A stretch of 64,000 nt of DNA from Acetobacter musti (lineage in GTDB: Bacteria > Pseudomonadota > Alphaproteobacteria > Acetobacterales > Acetobacteraceae), in assembly GCF_011516835.1 (NCBI RefSeq), contig NZ_WOTB01000005.1, positions 62,001 through 126,000 of the forward strand, in the 5' to 3' direction. The notes below the pieces were generated by a model. The model did no database searches. It was given only the letters and a program-made list of their open reading frames with translations, and had not been told where the DNA came from. Every line of letters starts with the position of its first letter. Positions within the stretch are counted from its first letter, which is position 1. Shown piece after piece: positions 1 to 9,228 of this stretch. The position numbers were made by a program, and so were the translations under genes.

Positions 1-330
1 GGCGGTCGCGATTTCGACCATCCAGTCGAGATAATCGTTTTCCGATCGCCGGTCCTGATAGGAGCGGTAGCCGAGGCCGATATTGTACGGCGGGGATGTG
101 ACGATGACATCCACCGATTCCGGCTTCATCCGCCGCAGGACGCGCAGGCAGTCGCCCTGAATGATTTCCTGCCGGCCGATATGGTAGCGTCTGACACGGG
201 CGCGGGCGGCGGGAGGGGCCGCCTGTCCGGCGATATTTTCTGACGTCGTGATATTCTCAGGCCCGCTGATATTCCCGGACCCGGTCTCCGCGACAGGCCT
301 GATATCTGCGACGCAGGCTGTCCGCTTCAC
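1..330 (-). CDS. Site-specific DNA methyltransferase, N-terminal part (cut by window edge)
   Basis: The first 110 residues of a DNA adenine-N6/cytosine-N4 methyltransferase are present; the rest lies outside the window. The catalytic motif IV appears as TSPPYNIG at residues 78-85, preceded by IIQGDCLRVLRRM (about 56-68), the usual opening of the D12-type family. The GTG start overlaps the TGA of the Tim44-like gene (GTGA), so the two are probably co-transcribed. The first 45 residues before the conserved part are low-complexity and contain three copies of a G-x-x-N-I-type unit spaced 18 bp apart, so the true start could be further downstream. A CcrM-like or a restriction-associated enzyme are both possible; the target site cannot be read from this fragment. 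Confidence 0.8.
   Translation of the reverse strand, partial: MKRTACVADIRPVAETGSGNISGPENITTSENIAGQAAPPAARARVRRYHIGRQEIIQGDCLRVLRRMKPESVDVIVTSPPYNIGLGYRSYQDRRSENDYLDWMVEIATA
232..273. repeat. 18-bp spaced GATATT repeat inside the methyltransferase N-terminus
   Basis: GATATT occurs at 232, 250 and 268, exactly 18 bp apart, with decayed sequence between. The period is a multiple of three, so the reading frame is kept. It lies next to the junction between the methyltransferase and the Tim44-like gene. Confidence 0.6.
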
Positions 331-1004
331 GCACTCCGCGCCGCGGCGAGGCGCCACGATGAGCCGGAGACGCCGATGAGGCGCTCGAACGTCCAGAGAT
401 CGGAGAACTCGGTTACGGCGTCCGTTCCGGTGACGGGCTTTCCGTCCGGACCGAGGGTCATGCTGATCTGATCGGAGACGATCCGGGCGTCGATGGCGGC
501 GGCGGTGCCCGCGGCGACGTCTTCGATCCGCACGTCCTCGATGGCGATGCTGTTGATGGCGCGGATTTCGCTTTTCTGCACCTCGCTGGCGGCATCGCGG
601 GCGGTGATCGCGGCGTCGAACGCGGTGAAGGCGGCGGGGGTGAGACGCTCGCGCAGGACGTTACGGTCGCCGGCGGCATAGGCGGTCACGACCTGGCGGA
701 AGGCGCCGTCAACGCCGGTCAGGAACTGCTGCGGGGTGAAGCCGCGTTCTTTCGTGGCGAGCAGGGCGAGTTGCTGACCGACGCGGGTTCCGGGAGCGGG
801 GATGTCGAATTTCGGGGATGAGGGCGGCTCGGCCCGGCCTTCGATCACCGGTCCTTCGGCTTCTCTCGGCGCGGGCGTGGGAACCGGCATGGGCTGGAAG
901 CCGACTTTTTTGCCGAGCACGCTGCGCAGTCGCAGCGCGAGGAACGCGGCGATCAGAGCGAAGATAACAATGTCGACCGGAAACCGGCCGAAGGAACCGT
1001 CCAT
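327..1004 (-). CDS. Tim44-like domain protein (TimA-type)
   Basis: The protein has one N-terminal membrane segment (VDIVIFALIAAFLALRL, about residues 9-25), followed by a Pro-rich linker and a C-terminal Tim44-like/NTF2-fold domain beginning near FDIPAPGTRVGQQLALLATKERGF. Alphaproteobacterial members are anchored in the inner membrane and are linked to membrane protein handling; the bacterial partner is not settled. Of the two possible starts I chose ATG 1004, because it puts the membrane anchor directly at the N-terminus as in relatives; a GTG at 1016 would add four residues. Translation of the downstream methyltransferase probably couples to it. secB is nearby on the other strand, which suits an envelope or protein-traffic role. 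Confidence 0.85.
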   Translation of the reverse strand: MDGSFGRFPVDIVIFALIAAFLALRLRSVLGKKVGFQPMPVPTPAPREAEGPVIEGRAEPPSSPKFDIPAPGTRVGQQLALLATKERGFTPQQFLTGVDGAFRQVVTAYAAGDRNVLRERLTPAAFTAFDAAITARDAASEVQKSEIRAINSIAIEDVRIEDVAAGTAAAIDARIVSDQISMTLGPDGKPVTGTDAVTEFSDLWTFERLIGVSGSSWRLAAARSA

Positions 1005-1172
1005 CTGCGATGCCACCCAGATCCGAGATACACAGGGCCGGACAGTCCGGCCCGCTTCATGAAGTACTGATTACGTCTTAAGAGAATAGGCGGCGTGGCG
1101 GCGCCGCGCAATGACCCGTGCCCCGATAAGGGCGGTAAATCCGTCATATCCGCTTCCGTTCATCCGCAGGTC

Positions 1173-1209
1173 GGGGCGCAGAACGGGGCGCAGGACGGGT
1201 TGCGGAACC
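1173..1209. repeat. 12-bp tandem duplication upstream of the phosphatase gene
   Basis: GGGGCGCAGAAC at 1173 is followed directly by GGGGCGCAGGAC and then by a decayed third copy. It lies between the Tim44-like gene and the histidine phosphatase. Confidence 0.5.
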
Positions 1210-1290
1210 GGGCGCCTGTCCTGTGGCTGGCGGGAGGAAGAGCGGGGCAAGGCCACTTTGGTGATTGCACATTATCCGTCCGTTGCTCAT

Positions 1291-1842
1291 ATGCGACATA
1301 TCATGATCGTTCTGAGACACTGCGAAAGCGAATTTAACCGGCTTTTCACCGCGACCCGCCGGGACCCCGGCATTCCGGATCCGCCTTTATCGGAGCATGG
1401 CCACCGGCAGGCTGAGGCTCTGGTGCCGGCGCTGGCGGGGGAGAAGATCGACCGCATCATCGTCTCTCCGTTCACCCGGACGCTGCAGACGGCGGCGCCG
1501 CTCGCGCAGGCGCTGGGGGTGAAGCCGGTGGTGCATCCGCTGATCCGCGAGCGGGCGGCGTTCTCCTGCGATGTGGGTTCGCCGCCGGCGCGGCTGGCGC
1601 TGGCCTGGCCGGAGCTGGATTTTTCGGGGCTGGCGGAGACGTGGTGGACCACCGGCATCGAGACGCCGGAGGAAGTGGAGGAGCGGGCGGCGATTTTCCG
1701 GACCGAGATGAGCGCGAGCCCGGTCTGGCGGAAGACGCTGGTGGTCAGTCACTGGGGGTTTCTGATCGCACTGACGGCGGCCAGCATGGAGAATGGCAGC
1801 TGGCGGCGCATCGATCCGACGAAGCCGCTGCCTGCGGTCTGA
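1291..1842 (+). CDS. Histidine phosphatase family protein
   Basis: A 183-residue member of the phosphoglycerate-mutase-like histidine phosphatases. The phospho-histidine motif is MIVLRHCESEFN near the N-terminus (RHC in place of the usual RHG), followed by LSEHGHRQAEAL and SPFTRTLQTAAPL. The second catalytic His is in VVSHWGF near the C-terminus. The substrate cannot be predicted; such enzymes act on phosphosugars, phosphoproteins or other small phosphates. I chose ATG 1291 because it lies just before the conserved core; ATG 1303 is equally usable. The open frame extends further upstream, but that part is Arg/Gly-rich and does not look like protein. It is a single gene with no close operon partner. 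Confidence 0.85.
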   Translation: MRHIMIVLRHCESEFNRLFTATRRDPGIPDPPLSEHGHRQAEALVPALAGEKIDRIIVSPFTRTLQTAAPLAQALGVKPVVHPLIRERAAFSCDVGSPPARLALAWPELDFSGLAETWWTTGIETPEEVEERAAIFRTEMSASPVWRKTLVVSHWGFLIALTAASMENGSWRRIDPTKPLPAV

Positions 1843-2069
1843 GCCGGGCGGGTTGCCGGGTCCGGGGCGGATGAGCGGCCGGGGGTGAGTTCTGTGGATC
1901 GCTGGGGTCGGAAATCCTGCGGATGGCTGGCCGGGCTGTGCTTCGCGGGCCGGTGCGATGGGGTGGCCGGGGCCGGGGTGGTCACGGATGCGCTGTTGGC
2001 GAACTCCGGCTATCATGCTACCGCGCGGTAGCTGAAACGCGCCCAAACAGACACAGGAACCAAAGCTAC

Positions 2070-2585
2070 ATGTCCGATTCCAGCCAGACGGGTGCGCAGG
2101 GCGTCCCCCCTGCCCTGCCGCTCGCCATCAATCTGCAGTACACGAAGGATCTGTCCTTCGAGGTGCCGGCCGGCCCGGAGATTTTCACGGCCCTGCAGGC
2201 CGCGCCGCAGATTTCGGTCAATATCGACGTGCAGGCGAACCGTCTTCAGAACGACCAGTCCGTGTTCGAGGTTGCGCTGACGATCAAAACGGAGGCCAGC
2301 GAGGCCCCGGCGACCGAGGGTGGTCCGGCCGGCCGCAAGGTCTTTATCGCCGAGCTGACCTATGCCGCCGTCGTGTCTCTGAACAACCCGCCGCCGGAGC
2401 TGGTTGAGCCGCTGCTGCTGGTGGAAGTGCCGCGTCTGATCTTCCCTTATGCGCGGAACATTCTTGGCGATGTGACCCGTGATGGCGGCTTCCCGCCTGT
2501 GGTGCTGCAGCCGATCGATTTCGTGGCTCTGTGGCAGGCGCGCCGCAATGAGTTCGCGCAGACGGAAGCTGTCGGTCACGCCTGA
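2070..2585 (+). CDS. secB: Protein-export chaperone SecB
   Basis: A 171-residue SecB, slightly longer than the E. coli protein. The conserved start of the fold is readable as NLQYTKDLSFEVPAGPEIF, followed by the VFEVALTIKTEA and AELTYAAVVSL strands and the LLVEVPRLIFPYARNI segment with the RDGGFPP turn. SecB binds unfolded precursors in the cytoplasm and hands them to SecA. The tail ends in an Ala/Glu-rich stretch after QARRNEFAQ. The ATG at 2070 was chosen because the SecB homology begins about 20 residues later; the upstream open frame is not conserved. The gene stands alone between the phosphatase and a lipoprotein gene. Confidence 0.96.
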   Translation: MSDSSQTGAQGVPPALPLAINLQYTKDLSFEVPAGPEIFTALQAAPQISVNIDVQANRLQNDQSVFEVALTIKTEASEAPATEGGPAGRKVFIAELTYAAVVSLNNPPPELVEPLLLVEVPRLIFPYARNILGDVTRDGGFPPVVLQPIDFVALWQARRNEFAQTEAVGHA

Positions 2586-2732
2586 TCCGATCAGGCGGTG
2601 TGTGGCCGGAGACAGTCGGGCCGGGCGTTTCGCCGCGGGTCTGGCTGGTTTTCCGGCGGCGTCTTCTGGTGCGTCTCTGGCCGTTCCTCTGCGGGCCGCG
2701 TATCTGTTACATGCTCTGACGGGACTGTGTTC

Positions 2733-3176
2733 ATGGCTTACTCTCCGGACCGCAATCCGGCCTCTGGCGCCGGCGTGACAGAAGCGGGTTCCGCCGGGCG
2801 GCGCTGGTCTTTTCGCCTGATGTCGCGTGCTGTTCTGCTGGCGGCGATGGTTGGGTCCGTTGGGCTGACGGGCTGCGCTGAGAAGACGCCGGAGGCGACG
2901 GCGTCCGTTCCGCCGGCGCGCATTCCGCCGCAGGAATTTCCGCCGGGCACGGTGACCGAGACGCCGCCGCCGGAGAACGTGCAGCTGGTGAACGATCCGT
3001 CCGCGCCGGCAAATACGCCGCTCTGTGGCACGGCGGCGCGCGAGGCGAATGCGATGGGGGCGGCGATGTATCCGCAGCCGCTTTCGAGCGGCAATGCCTG
3101 CACGCAGAACGCGTGTTTCGACCCGGCGACGCAGACTTATATTGCGTCGGACAATACGCGGCGGGTGTGCCGGTAA
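2733..3176 (+). CDS. Putative small lipoprotein, function unknown
   Basis: A 147-residue protein with a lipobox: a hydrophobic stretch AVLLAAMVGSVGL is followed by TGC, so Cys would be lipidated after signal peptidase II cleavage. The mature part is Pro-rich (PPARIPPQEFPPGTV) and then has three or four Cys near the C-terminus (CGTAAREANA, NACTQNACFDP, RRVCR), suggesting disulfides in the periplasm. ATG 2733 has a GGGA eight bases upstream; an internal ATG at 2820 would give a signal peptide of usual length but lacks a ribosome site. I do not recognise the family. Confidence 0.65.
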   Translation: MAYSPDRNPASGAGVTEAGSAGRRWSFRLMSRAVLLAAMVGSVGLTGCAEKTPEATASVPPARIPPQEFPPGTVTETPPPENVQLVNDPSAPANTPLCGTAAREANAMGAAMYPQPLSSGNACTQNACFDPATQTYIASDNTRRVCR

Positions 3177-3301
3177 GTCATCAGGATGCGGAATCCGGGC
3201 TGATCTGAGATCTCAGTGATCCGCCAGGGCTTTCTTCGCACATATGCTCAGATCCGTTTACCGGACAGGTTTCGGCTGAGTCCGGATTGTTTCTGCCGGT
3301 C

Positions 3302-3336
3302 AGAAGGCCGCTTCTGATCAGGAGCGGCCGCCTTCT
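3302..3336. terminator. Possible hairpin terminator after the lipoprotein gene
   Basis: AGAAGG-CCGCT pairs with AGCGG-CCGCCTTCT around a short loop. The stem carries a small bulge and no run of T follows, so an intrinsic terminator is only a guess. Confidence 0.3.
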
Positions 3337-3385
3337 GCTTCAGTGAAGACGAGGAAGAAGGCAAAGTTTACCTTACAGGACGCCG

Positions 3386-4921
3386 ATGAGCCGCATCAGA
3401 GAAAAAAAATCCGCTGTTTTTTCTGGTGTGCGGTTTTTTTCCTATGCTCTCGCAAGGGTTTTTACAAACTGTTCTCTCAGCCGGCTTTATGGCCTGTTCA
3501 TGCTGGTGACCGGTCCTTTATGCATTCTTCTGACGCCTCCGTTTCAGGCTCCGGATGAACCGAATCATTATTTCCGTGCTCTGCAGATATCCCATGGAAG
3601 ACTGACCGCTGTCCGGCGCGGCGACACGGAGGCGGGCGCTTATCTGCCTGCCTCCGTCCCCCGGCTAAGCCAGATATTCGATCCTCTGAAATTCGCACCG
3701 GACCTCAAAGTTTCACCGCAGATGATCGAACAGGCTTTTGCTTTAAAGCATGACTCGTCGGTCGTTTTCGAGAATCTTCCGAATACGGCGCTCTACCCGC
3801 CAACCTCTTATTTCGGTTCGGCGCTCGGCATTGCCGCTGCCCGCGCTGCCGGATCGGGGATGCTGAGCACTTTCTACCTGTCCAGAGCCGGCAATCTGAT
3901 TCTCTGCGTTCTGCTCGGCATGGCTGCTGTAAGACTGGCGGAAAAAGCTGCCGGCGGCATCGCAGCGCCTTTTCTCGTGATCGTTCTGTCTCTGCCGATG
4001 ACAATTCACCTGGCGACGACATGCTCTCAGGATGGCGTGATTATCGCTCTTTCCGCACTGGCCTGCGCCGGACTGCTGCGATTGTCTGAATACCCTCCCG
4101 GGCGCTGGCCGTGGCGGCTGGTTGCCCTGACGGGGAGCGCTCTCGGTTGTGTCATCGCTGCGAAAAGTCCTTATATCACCCTGGTGTTGCTGCCTTTTCT
4201 GCTGCGAAAACATCTGTTTTCCCTGCGTCCGGCGATACTGTCCCTGATCGCCGTCAGCGTGTTTCTGCTCTGGTTTATCGGCGGGCTGAAGCCAGCCATG
4301 ACGACGACGCCGCAGCAGGCCGGTGGCTCCGTGGCGCTGCAGGCCCGGTTTCTTGTGCATCATCCTTTGCAGTTCTGCGGGCTTTTCTTTCATACGCTGC
4401 CTCTCGGCGGACGGGACAATCTGCATCAGTTCATAGGGGTCCTCGGGTGGCTGGATACGCCCGTTCCCGCAGTTTTTCGCGAACTGGCGTATGGATATCT
4501 TGCCGCGACCCTGTCTGTTATTCCGCTGTGGCTGCTCGCCCTCTCCCGCTCTGCGTCGCAACAGACGCCGGTGCTGACGGAGTGGCGGATGCGGGCTTTG
4601 CGTGTTTTCGCGGCTTCTGCCGCCCTTCTCGCTGCTTTCACTGGCATTTACGTCGCATTATTTCTGAGCTGGACCCGCGTGGGGGAGTCTTTTATCGACG
4701 GGGTTCAGGGGCGATATTTTCTGCCCCTCGCCATGATGCTTCCTCTGCTCCCCGTCATTGCGTTTCAGCCGGATCAGTCGGGAACACCGGTTTTCACCGG
4801 CCGGTGGTCATATATGCCTGCCCTGCGAAGGGCTGTGACCGTGGCAGTCGCGGTTTTCCTGCTTCTGACGACAATAACGATGTACCACACCCTGGGGTAT
4901 CGTTACTGGCCTTCCGCCTGA
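3386..4921 (+). CDS. DUF2142 family polytopic membrane protein
   Basis: A 511-residue integral membrane protein with about ten hydrophobic segments. The family signature follows the first membrane helix: LLTPPFQAPDEPNHYFRALQISHGRL (residues about 48-73). DUF2142 proteins resemble GT-C type glycosyltransferases and often sit in polysaccharide loci; the acidic DE pair in the first periplasmic loop fits that architecture. No glycan genes surround it here. The start region is AT-rich (AGAGAAAAAAAATCC) and codon choice is more mixed than in the neighbours, which suggests acquisition. ATG 3386 follows AGGAC at a suitable distance. Confidence 0.8.
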   Translation: MSRIREKKSAVFSGVRFFSYALARVFTNCSLSRLYGLFMLVTGPLCILLTPPFQAPDEPNHYFRALQISHGRLTAVRRGDTEAGAYLPASVPRLSQIFDPLKFAPDLKVSPQMIEQAFALKHDSSVVFENLPNTALYPPTSYFGSALGIAAARAAGSGMLSTFYLSRAGNLILCVLLGMAAVRLAEKAAGGIAAPFLVIVLSLPMTIHLATTCSQDGVIIALSALACAGLLRLSEYPPGRWPWRLVALTGSALGCVIAAKSPYITLVLLPFLLRKHLFSLRPAILSLIAVSVFLLWFIGGLKPAMTTTPQQAGGSVALQARFLVHHPLQFCGLFFHTLPLGGRDNLHQFIGVLGWLDTPVPAVFRELAYGYLAATLSVIPLWLLALSRSASQQTPVLTEWRMRALRVFAASAALLAAFTGIYVALFLSWTRVGESFIDGVQGRYFLPLAMMLPLLPVIAFQPDQSGTPVFTGRWSYMPALRRAVTVAVAVFLLLTTITMYHTLGYRYWPSA

Positions 4922-5116
4922 CCGGCTCCGGAGCATCAGAAATGCGCGGGGGTTGCGCATTATGTTTATGACGCGATCCGATCCTGATTATCGCCGCAGG
5001 TTCAGGGATGCGGACTATTGACGGCGCAGGTCCGCTCCAACTATTCAACGGTCATTGATTTTATAATCTGACATATCAGTGATGATGTGTGGAAAATCTG
5101 CCCGGAGCAAGGGATC

Positions 5117-5596
5117 GTGACGACAGAAACCAGTGCTACGAAATTCCTGACAGAGCAGAACGTTCCGTTTTCGGTTCATACTTACGAGTATGCGCCGGGT
5201 GGCGGTCTGATCGGGATGCAGGCGGCGTCCTCGATCGGGGAAGACACGGGGAATGTGCTCAAGACGCTGATTGTCGAGGTCGATAAAAAGACGCCTGTCT
5301 GTGTCGTTGTTCCGGTCGATCAGAAAGTGAATCTCAAGGCGGTGGCGGCGCTTTTTGAAGGCCGCAACGCTAAGATGATGAATCCGGAGAAGGCGCATAA
5401 CCTGACCGGGTATCAGTCGGGCGGCACCAGTCCGTTCGGATCGGTGACGCCTGTGCCGGTTGTGATCGCCAGTCAGGCGATGGACCGGCCCTATATTTAT
5501 GTCAACGCCGGTGATCGCGGGCTGGTCGTGAAGCTGTCTCCTGCCGATGCGCAGAAGGTCACGAACGCCGTCGTTGCCGACATTGCTGCGGCCTGA
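5117..5596 (+). CDS. ybaK: YbaK/EbsC-type aminoacyl-tRNA deacylase
   Basis: A 159-residue YbaK/prolyl-tRNA editing domain protein. Family features include TKFLTEQNVPFSVHTYEY at the N-terminus, KTLIVEVDKK, VPVDQKVNLKAVAALF, and the GYQSGGTSPFG loop with the catalytic-site Gly/Ser cluster. Members hydrolyse Cys-tRNA(Pro) or related mischarged tRNAs in the cytoplasm. GTG 5117 was preferred over an upstream ATG because GGAG stands nine bases before it and it removes residues that have no family match. It ends 23 bp before the SucC-like gene on the same strand and may be the first gene of that operon. Confidence 0.88.
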   Translation: MTTETSATKFLTEQNVPFSVHTYEYAPGGGLIGMQAASSIGEDTGNVLKTLIVEVDKKTPVCVVVPVDQKVNLKAVAALFEGRNAKMMNPEKAHNLTGYQSGGTSPFGSVTPVPVVIASQAMDRPYIYVNAGDRGLVVKLSPADAQKVTNAVVADIAAA

Positions 5597-5619
5597 GCAG
5601 CAGATTTCAGGAACTGTTG

Positions 5620-6819
5620 ATGAATATTCACGAGTATCAGGCAAAGACGCTGCTGAAGTCCTGCGGGATGCCGGTGCCTCAGGGGCATGTGGCTCATTCC
5701 GCTGCTGAAGCGAAGGATATTGCGCGGACGCTGCCCGGCGATGTTTTTGTCGTCAAGGCACAGATCCATGCCGGCGGCCGTGGCGCCGGAAAATATGTCG
5801 GTGAGCCGGCGACGGGTGGTGTGCGTCTGGCGCGGTCTGCGGGTGAAGTCGAGACTTTTGCCTGTGAGATGATCGACCGGGTGCTGGTCACGAAGCAGAC
5901 GGGTCCGGAGGGGCGTCTGGTCCGCAAGCTTTATGTCGAGGCGGGCTGTCAGATCGGACGGGAGCTGTATCTGTCGCTGCTGGTGGATCGCGAAAAGCGG
6001 CGTCTGACGATTGTGGCCTCGCAGGACGGGGGCATGGATATCGAGGAAGTCGCTGAGAAGACGCCGGAGCGTGTTCTGACGGCATCTGTTGATCCTGGCA
6101 TGGGGTTTCAGGAGTGGCAGGCGCGGGATCTGGCGGTGCGGCTTGATCTGCGCGGCAAGCAGATCCGTCAGTTCATTCAGGTGCTGCGGGCGGCTTACGA
6201 CACGTTCACGACGTATGACGCGTCGCTGGTCGAGATCAATCCGCTGGTGGTCACGAAAGAGGGTGATCTTCTGGCGCTCGACGCGAAGATGAGCTTTGAC
6301 GAGAATGCGTTCTTCCGTCATCGCGATCTTGAGGATCTTCGTGATGAGAACGAGGAAGATCCGCGCGAGCAGGAAGCGGCCCGGTTCGGTCTGTCCTATA
6401 TCGGGCTGGATGGCACGATCGGCTGCATGGTCAATGGCGCCGGTCTGGCGATGGCGACGATGGACATCATCAACGCCGAGGGCGAGCAGCCGGCGAACTT
6501 CCTGGATGTGGGCGGCGGGGCGTCCCGCGAGAAGGTCGCGGCGGCGTTCCGCATTCTGCTGGCCGATCCGAAAGTTGAAGGTGTGCTCGTCAATATTTTC
6601 GGCGGTATCATGCGCTGCGATGTGATCGCGGATGCGGTGATCAGCGCGTCGCATGAGGTCGGGCTGAAGGTGCCGCTGGTGGTGCGTCTGGCCGGCACGA
6701 ATGTTGAGGAAGGTCTGACGAAACTGAAGGACTCCGGTCTGCCGGTTCTGGTGGCGAACGATCTCGGAGACGCTGCGCGGAAGATTGTTGCGGCTGTCCG
6801 CGAGGGAAGGAAATCCTGA
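5620..6819 (+). CDS. sucC: Succinate/malate--CoA ligase beta subunit
   Basis: A 399-residue ATP-grasp beta subunit starting [22 protein letters not shown]. Readable family features are [15 protein letters not shown] (nucleotide binding), [36 protein letters not shown] and [10 protein letters not shown], and [11 protein letters not shown] near the C-terminal ligase part. It forms a heterotetramer with the next gene product and makes an acyl-CoA from a dicarboxylate with ATP or GTP. Several stretches ([35 protein letters not shown]) are closer to malate thiokinase MtkA than to E. coli SucC, so malate is a real alternative substrate. The TGA overlaps the ATG of the alpha subunit by one base. Confidence 0.9.
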   Translation: MNIHEYQAKTLLKSCGMPVPQGHVAHSAAEAKDIARTLPGDVFVVKAQIHAGGRGAGKYVGEPATGGVRLARSAGEVETFACEMIDRVLVTKQTGPEGRLVRKLYVEAGCQIGRELYLSLLVDREKRRLTIVASQDGGMDIEEVAEKTPERVLTASVDPGMGFQEWQARDLAVRLDLRGKQIRQFIQVLRAAYDTFTTYDASLVEINPLVVTKEGDLLALDAKMSFDENAFFRHRDLEDLRDENEEDPREQEAARFGLSYIGLDGTIGCMVNGAGLAMATMDIINAEGEQPANFLDVGGGASREKVAAAFRILLADPKVEGVLVNIFGGIMRCDVIADAVISASHEVGLKVPLVVRLAGTNVEEGLTKLKDSGLPVLVANDLGDAARKIVAAVREGRKS

Positions 6820-7700
6820 TGTCGATTCTGATCGGTCGCGACACGAAAGTTCTGACGCAGGGTTTTACCGGCGCGCAGGGAACGTTCCATGCGCAGCAGG
6901 CGCTGGCTTACGGGACGAAGATGGTTGGTGGCGTCACGCCGGGCAAAGGCGGGACGACGCATCTCGATCTGCCGGTTTTCGACACGGTCTGTGAGGCCCG
7001 TGACGCGACGGGCGCAGATGCCTCGGTCATCTATGTGCCGCCTGCGGGGGCGGCGGATGCCATTCTTGAGGCGATTGCAGCGGAGATGCCGCTGATCGTG
7101 TGCATCACGGAGGGCATTCCGGTGCTCGACATGGTGCGGGTGCGCTACGCGCTTGACGGGTCGGCCAGCAGGCTGGTCGGGCCGAACTGTCCGGGTGTGA
7201 TCACGCCGGACGAGTGCAAGATCGGGATCATGCCGGGACCGGCGCACCGGCGCGGGCATGTCGGGATTGTTTCCCGCTCGGGCACGCTGACCTATGAGGC
7301 GGTGGCGCAGACGACGGCGCTGGGGCTCGGGCAGAGCACGAGTGTCGGCATCGGCGGCGACCCGGTGAAAGGTCTTGATTTTATCGACGTGCTTGAGATG
7401 TTCCTGGCCGATCCGGACACGGATTCCATCATCATGATCGGTGAGATTGGCGGCCGCTCTGAGCTGGATGCGGCGGAGTTTCTGAAACAGGCGCGTTCTT
7501 CCAAGCCGGTTGTCGGATTTGTTGCCGGGCAGACGGCGCCTCCGGGGCGCCGGATGGGTCATGCGGGTGCGGTGATTTCCGGTGGTGACGACACGGCGGC
7601 GGCCAAGATCGACGCGCTGCGTTCGGCCGGGGTTCACATCTCTTCCAGCCCTGCGCTTCTGGGCGAGACGCTGCAGTCCGTCCTTAAAGGGAAAAACTGA
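6819..7700 (+). CDS. sucD: Succinate/malate--CoA ligase alpha subunit
   Basis: A 293-residue alpha subunit, aligned nearly end to end with Suc[24 protein letters not shown], the CoA-binding [24 protein letters not shown], and the phospho-His loop [12 protein letters not shown]. The His in GHAGA carries the phosphate between ATP and the acyl group. It pairs with the upstream beta subunit. Acetic acid bacteria such as Acetobacter aceti are known to use the CoA-transferase AarC in place of succinyl-CoA synthetase, so a role outside the TCA cycle is plausible here. The stop overlaps the start of the acetyltransferase gene by one base, so it is translationally coupled to it. Confidence 0.92.
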   Translation: MSILIGRDTKVLTQGFTGAQGTFHAQQALAYGTKMVGGVTPGKGGTTHLDLPVFDTVCEARDATGADASVIYVPPAGAADAILEAIAAEMPLIVCITEGIPVLDMVRVRYALDGSASRLVGPNCPGVITPDECKIGIMPGPAHRRGHVGIVSRSGTLTYEAVAQTTALGLGQSTSVGIGGDPVKGLDFIDVLEMFLADPDTDSIIMIGEIGGRSELDAAEFLKQARSSKPVVGFVAGQTAPPGRRMGHAGAVISGGDDTAAAKIDALRSAGVHISSSPALLGETLQSVLKGKN

Positions 7701-8335
7701 TGTCCATTACTGTTGAAACCATGACGGGAACGGCGATCGAGCCGTTTCTGCCGGATCTTGCCCGTCTGCGGATCACGGTGTTTCGTGAATGGCCTTATCT
7801 CTATGACGGCGATGTGGCTTATGAAGAGAAATATCTTCAGCTCTACGTGAAAAGCGCCGGTGCGGCGGTCATTCTGGCGCGTGACGGGGAAAAGGTGATC
7901 GGGGCATCGACCTGTCTGCCGATGGCGGACGAGATGGACGCCATTCGCGAGCCGTTCGAGAAACGTGGTCTTCCGGTCAGCGATTTCTTCTATTTCGGGG
8001 AATCCGTTCTTCAGAAGGAGTATCGCGGGCACGGGCTGGGTGTGCGGTTCTTCCAGGAGCGGGAGAAGCATGCTCTGGAGACCAGCAGCTCGGATTTTGC
8101 GACCTTCTGCTCGGTGCGTCGTCCGGAGGTGCATCCGTCGAAGCCGGAAGGGGCGACGACTCTGCATGCATTCTGGGCGAAGCGGGGTTATCATCCGCTG
8201 CCGGGCGTGACCTGCTCCATTGACTGGAAGGAACCCGGCGATGAGGGCGAGACGCCGCATCTGCTCGATTTTTTCATTAAATCCCTGCGCGGCAGGCCGG
8301 TTCCGGCTGTGCTGCTGAACGGAGAGACCGTCTGA
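7700..8335 (+). CDS. GNAT family N-acyltransferase
   Basis: A 211-residue GNAT protein. The acyl-CoA pyrophosphate loop is YRGHGLGVRFF (about residues 109-119), preceded by a beta strand DFFYFGESVL and followed by a C-terminal part with AFWAKRGYHPLPG. GNAT enzymes move an acyl group from acyl-CoA to an amine. Its start overlaps sucD and its stop overlaps the carbon-nitrogen hydrolase (ATGA), so all are made together. In some bacteria a GNAT domain and a carbon-nitrogen hydrolase are fused in one protein (for example Bacillus YhcX), which supports a joint role for these two neighbours. The amine substrate is unknown. Confidence 0.85.
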   Translation: MSITVETMTGTAIEPFLPDLARLRITVFREWPYLYDGDVAYEEKYLQLYVKSAGAAVILARDGEKVIGASTCLPMADEMDAIREPFEKRGLPVSDFFYFGESVLQKEYRGHGLGVRFFQEREKHALETSSSDFATFCSVRRPEVHPSKPEGATTLHAFWAKRGYHPLPGVTCSIDWKEPGDEGETPHLLDFFIKSLRGRPVPAVLLNGETV

Positions 8336-9213
8336 TGAACAAGACTCTTCGCCTGGGTGTTCTTGCGTGGCCGGTAGCCCGTTGTGAGACGGTTGAGGAT
8401 TACGCGAAGCATCTCGATGCGCTGGTTGCCGAGGCGGCGCCGAATGCCGATCTGCTGCTGATGCCTGAGTATTCCTGCATGGAAGTGGCGGGCGCGCTGA
8501 CGGACAGGCCTGATCCGAACGCCGAGCTGGAAGCGGTCTGTGCGCAGAGCGACGCGATCCTGGCGATCATGCGCGATGCGGCGGTGAAGCATAAGGTCTG
8601 GCTGATGCCAGGCACCCTGCCCCGCCCGGAGGCATCCGGTGTGCGCAACCGTGCGCCGCTGATTGCGCCTGACGGGAAGATCGCTTTTCAGGACAAGCAT
8701 GTCATGACCCGTTTCGAGACGGAGTCCTGGGGCGTGAAAGCCGGCAATCCGCCGGGTGTTTTTGAAACGCCGTGGGGGAAGATCGGCACGTCGATCTGCT
8801 ACGATTCCGAATTTCCGATGCTGGGGCGGGCTCAGATCGAAGCCGGGGCATGGCTGATTCTGGTTCCGACCTGCACGGATTCCATGCACGGCTTCAATCG
8901 CGTGAAGATTTCGGCTGAGGCGCGGGCGCTGGAGAACCAGTGTTTCGTCGCGGTCTCGCCGACGGTTGGCGATGCGCCGTGGCTGGCGACGCTGGACGAG
9001 AATCATGGCTGCGCCGGGGTTTACGGGCCGGTCGATCGGGGGTTCCCGGATGATGGCGTGATTGCCGAGGGTAAGCTGGACCAGGGGGGCTGGGTGTATG
9101 CCACGCTCGATCCGGCGACGCTGGCTGAGGTTCAGGAAAACGGGGCGGTTCGCAACTGTCGTGACTGGCCGAAATCGGTTCCTGCGCCGCGTGTGATTAC
9201 GGTCGAAGGCTGA
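8335..9213 (+). CDS. Carbon-nitrogen hydrolase (nitrilase superfamily)
   Basis: A 292-residue nitrilase-superfamily enzyme with the full catalytic triad: Glu45 in LMPEYSCME, Lys121 in FQDKHVMT and Cys155 in GTSICYDSEFP. Such enzymes hydrolyse linear amides or N-carbamoyl groups. The active-site surroundings, including VPTCTDSMHGFNRV and the AEARALENQCF segment, match the type found fused or linked to GNAT domains. It overlaps the GNAT gene by 1 bp and is followed 15 bp later by the NTF2-like gene, so it is the fourth gene of a coupled operon. A product of the upstream ligase and acyltransferase may be its substrate, which is inference. Confidence 0.88.
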   Translation: MNKTLRLGVLAWPVARCETVEDYAKHLDALVAEAAPNADLLLMPEYSCMEVAGALTDRPDPNAELEAVCAQSDAILAIMRDAAVKHKVWLMPGTLPRPEASGVRNRAPLIAPDGKIAFQDKHVMTRFETESWGVKAGNPPGVFETPWGKIGTSICYDSEFPMLGRAQIEAGAWLILVPTCTDSMHGFNRVKISAEARALENQCFVAVSPTVGDAPWLATLDENHGCAGVYGPVDRGFPDDGVIAEGKLDQGGWVYATLDPATLAEVQENGAVRNCRDWPKSVPAPRVITVEG

Positions 9214-9228
9214 GAGGTAGAAAAATCC

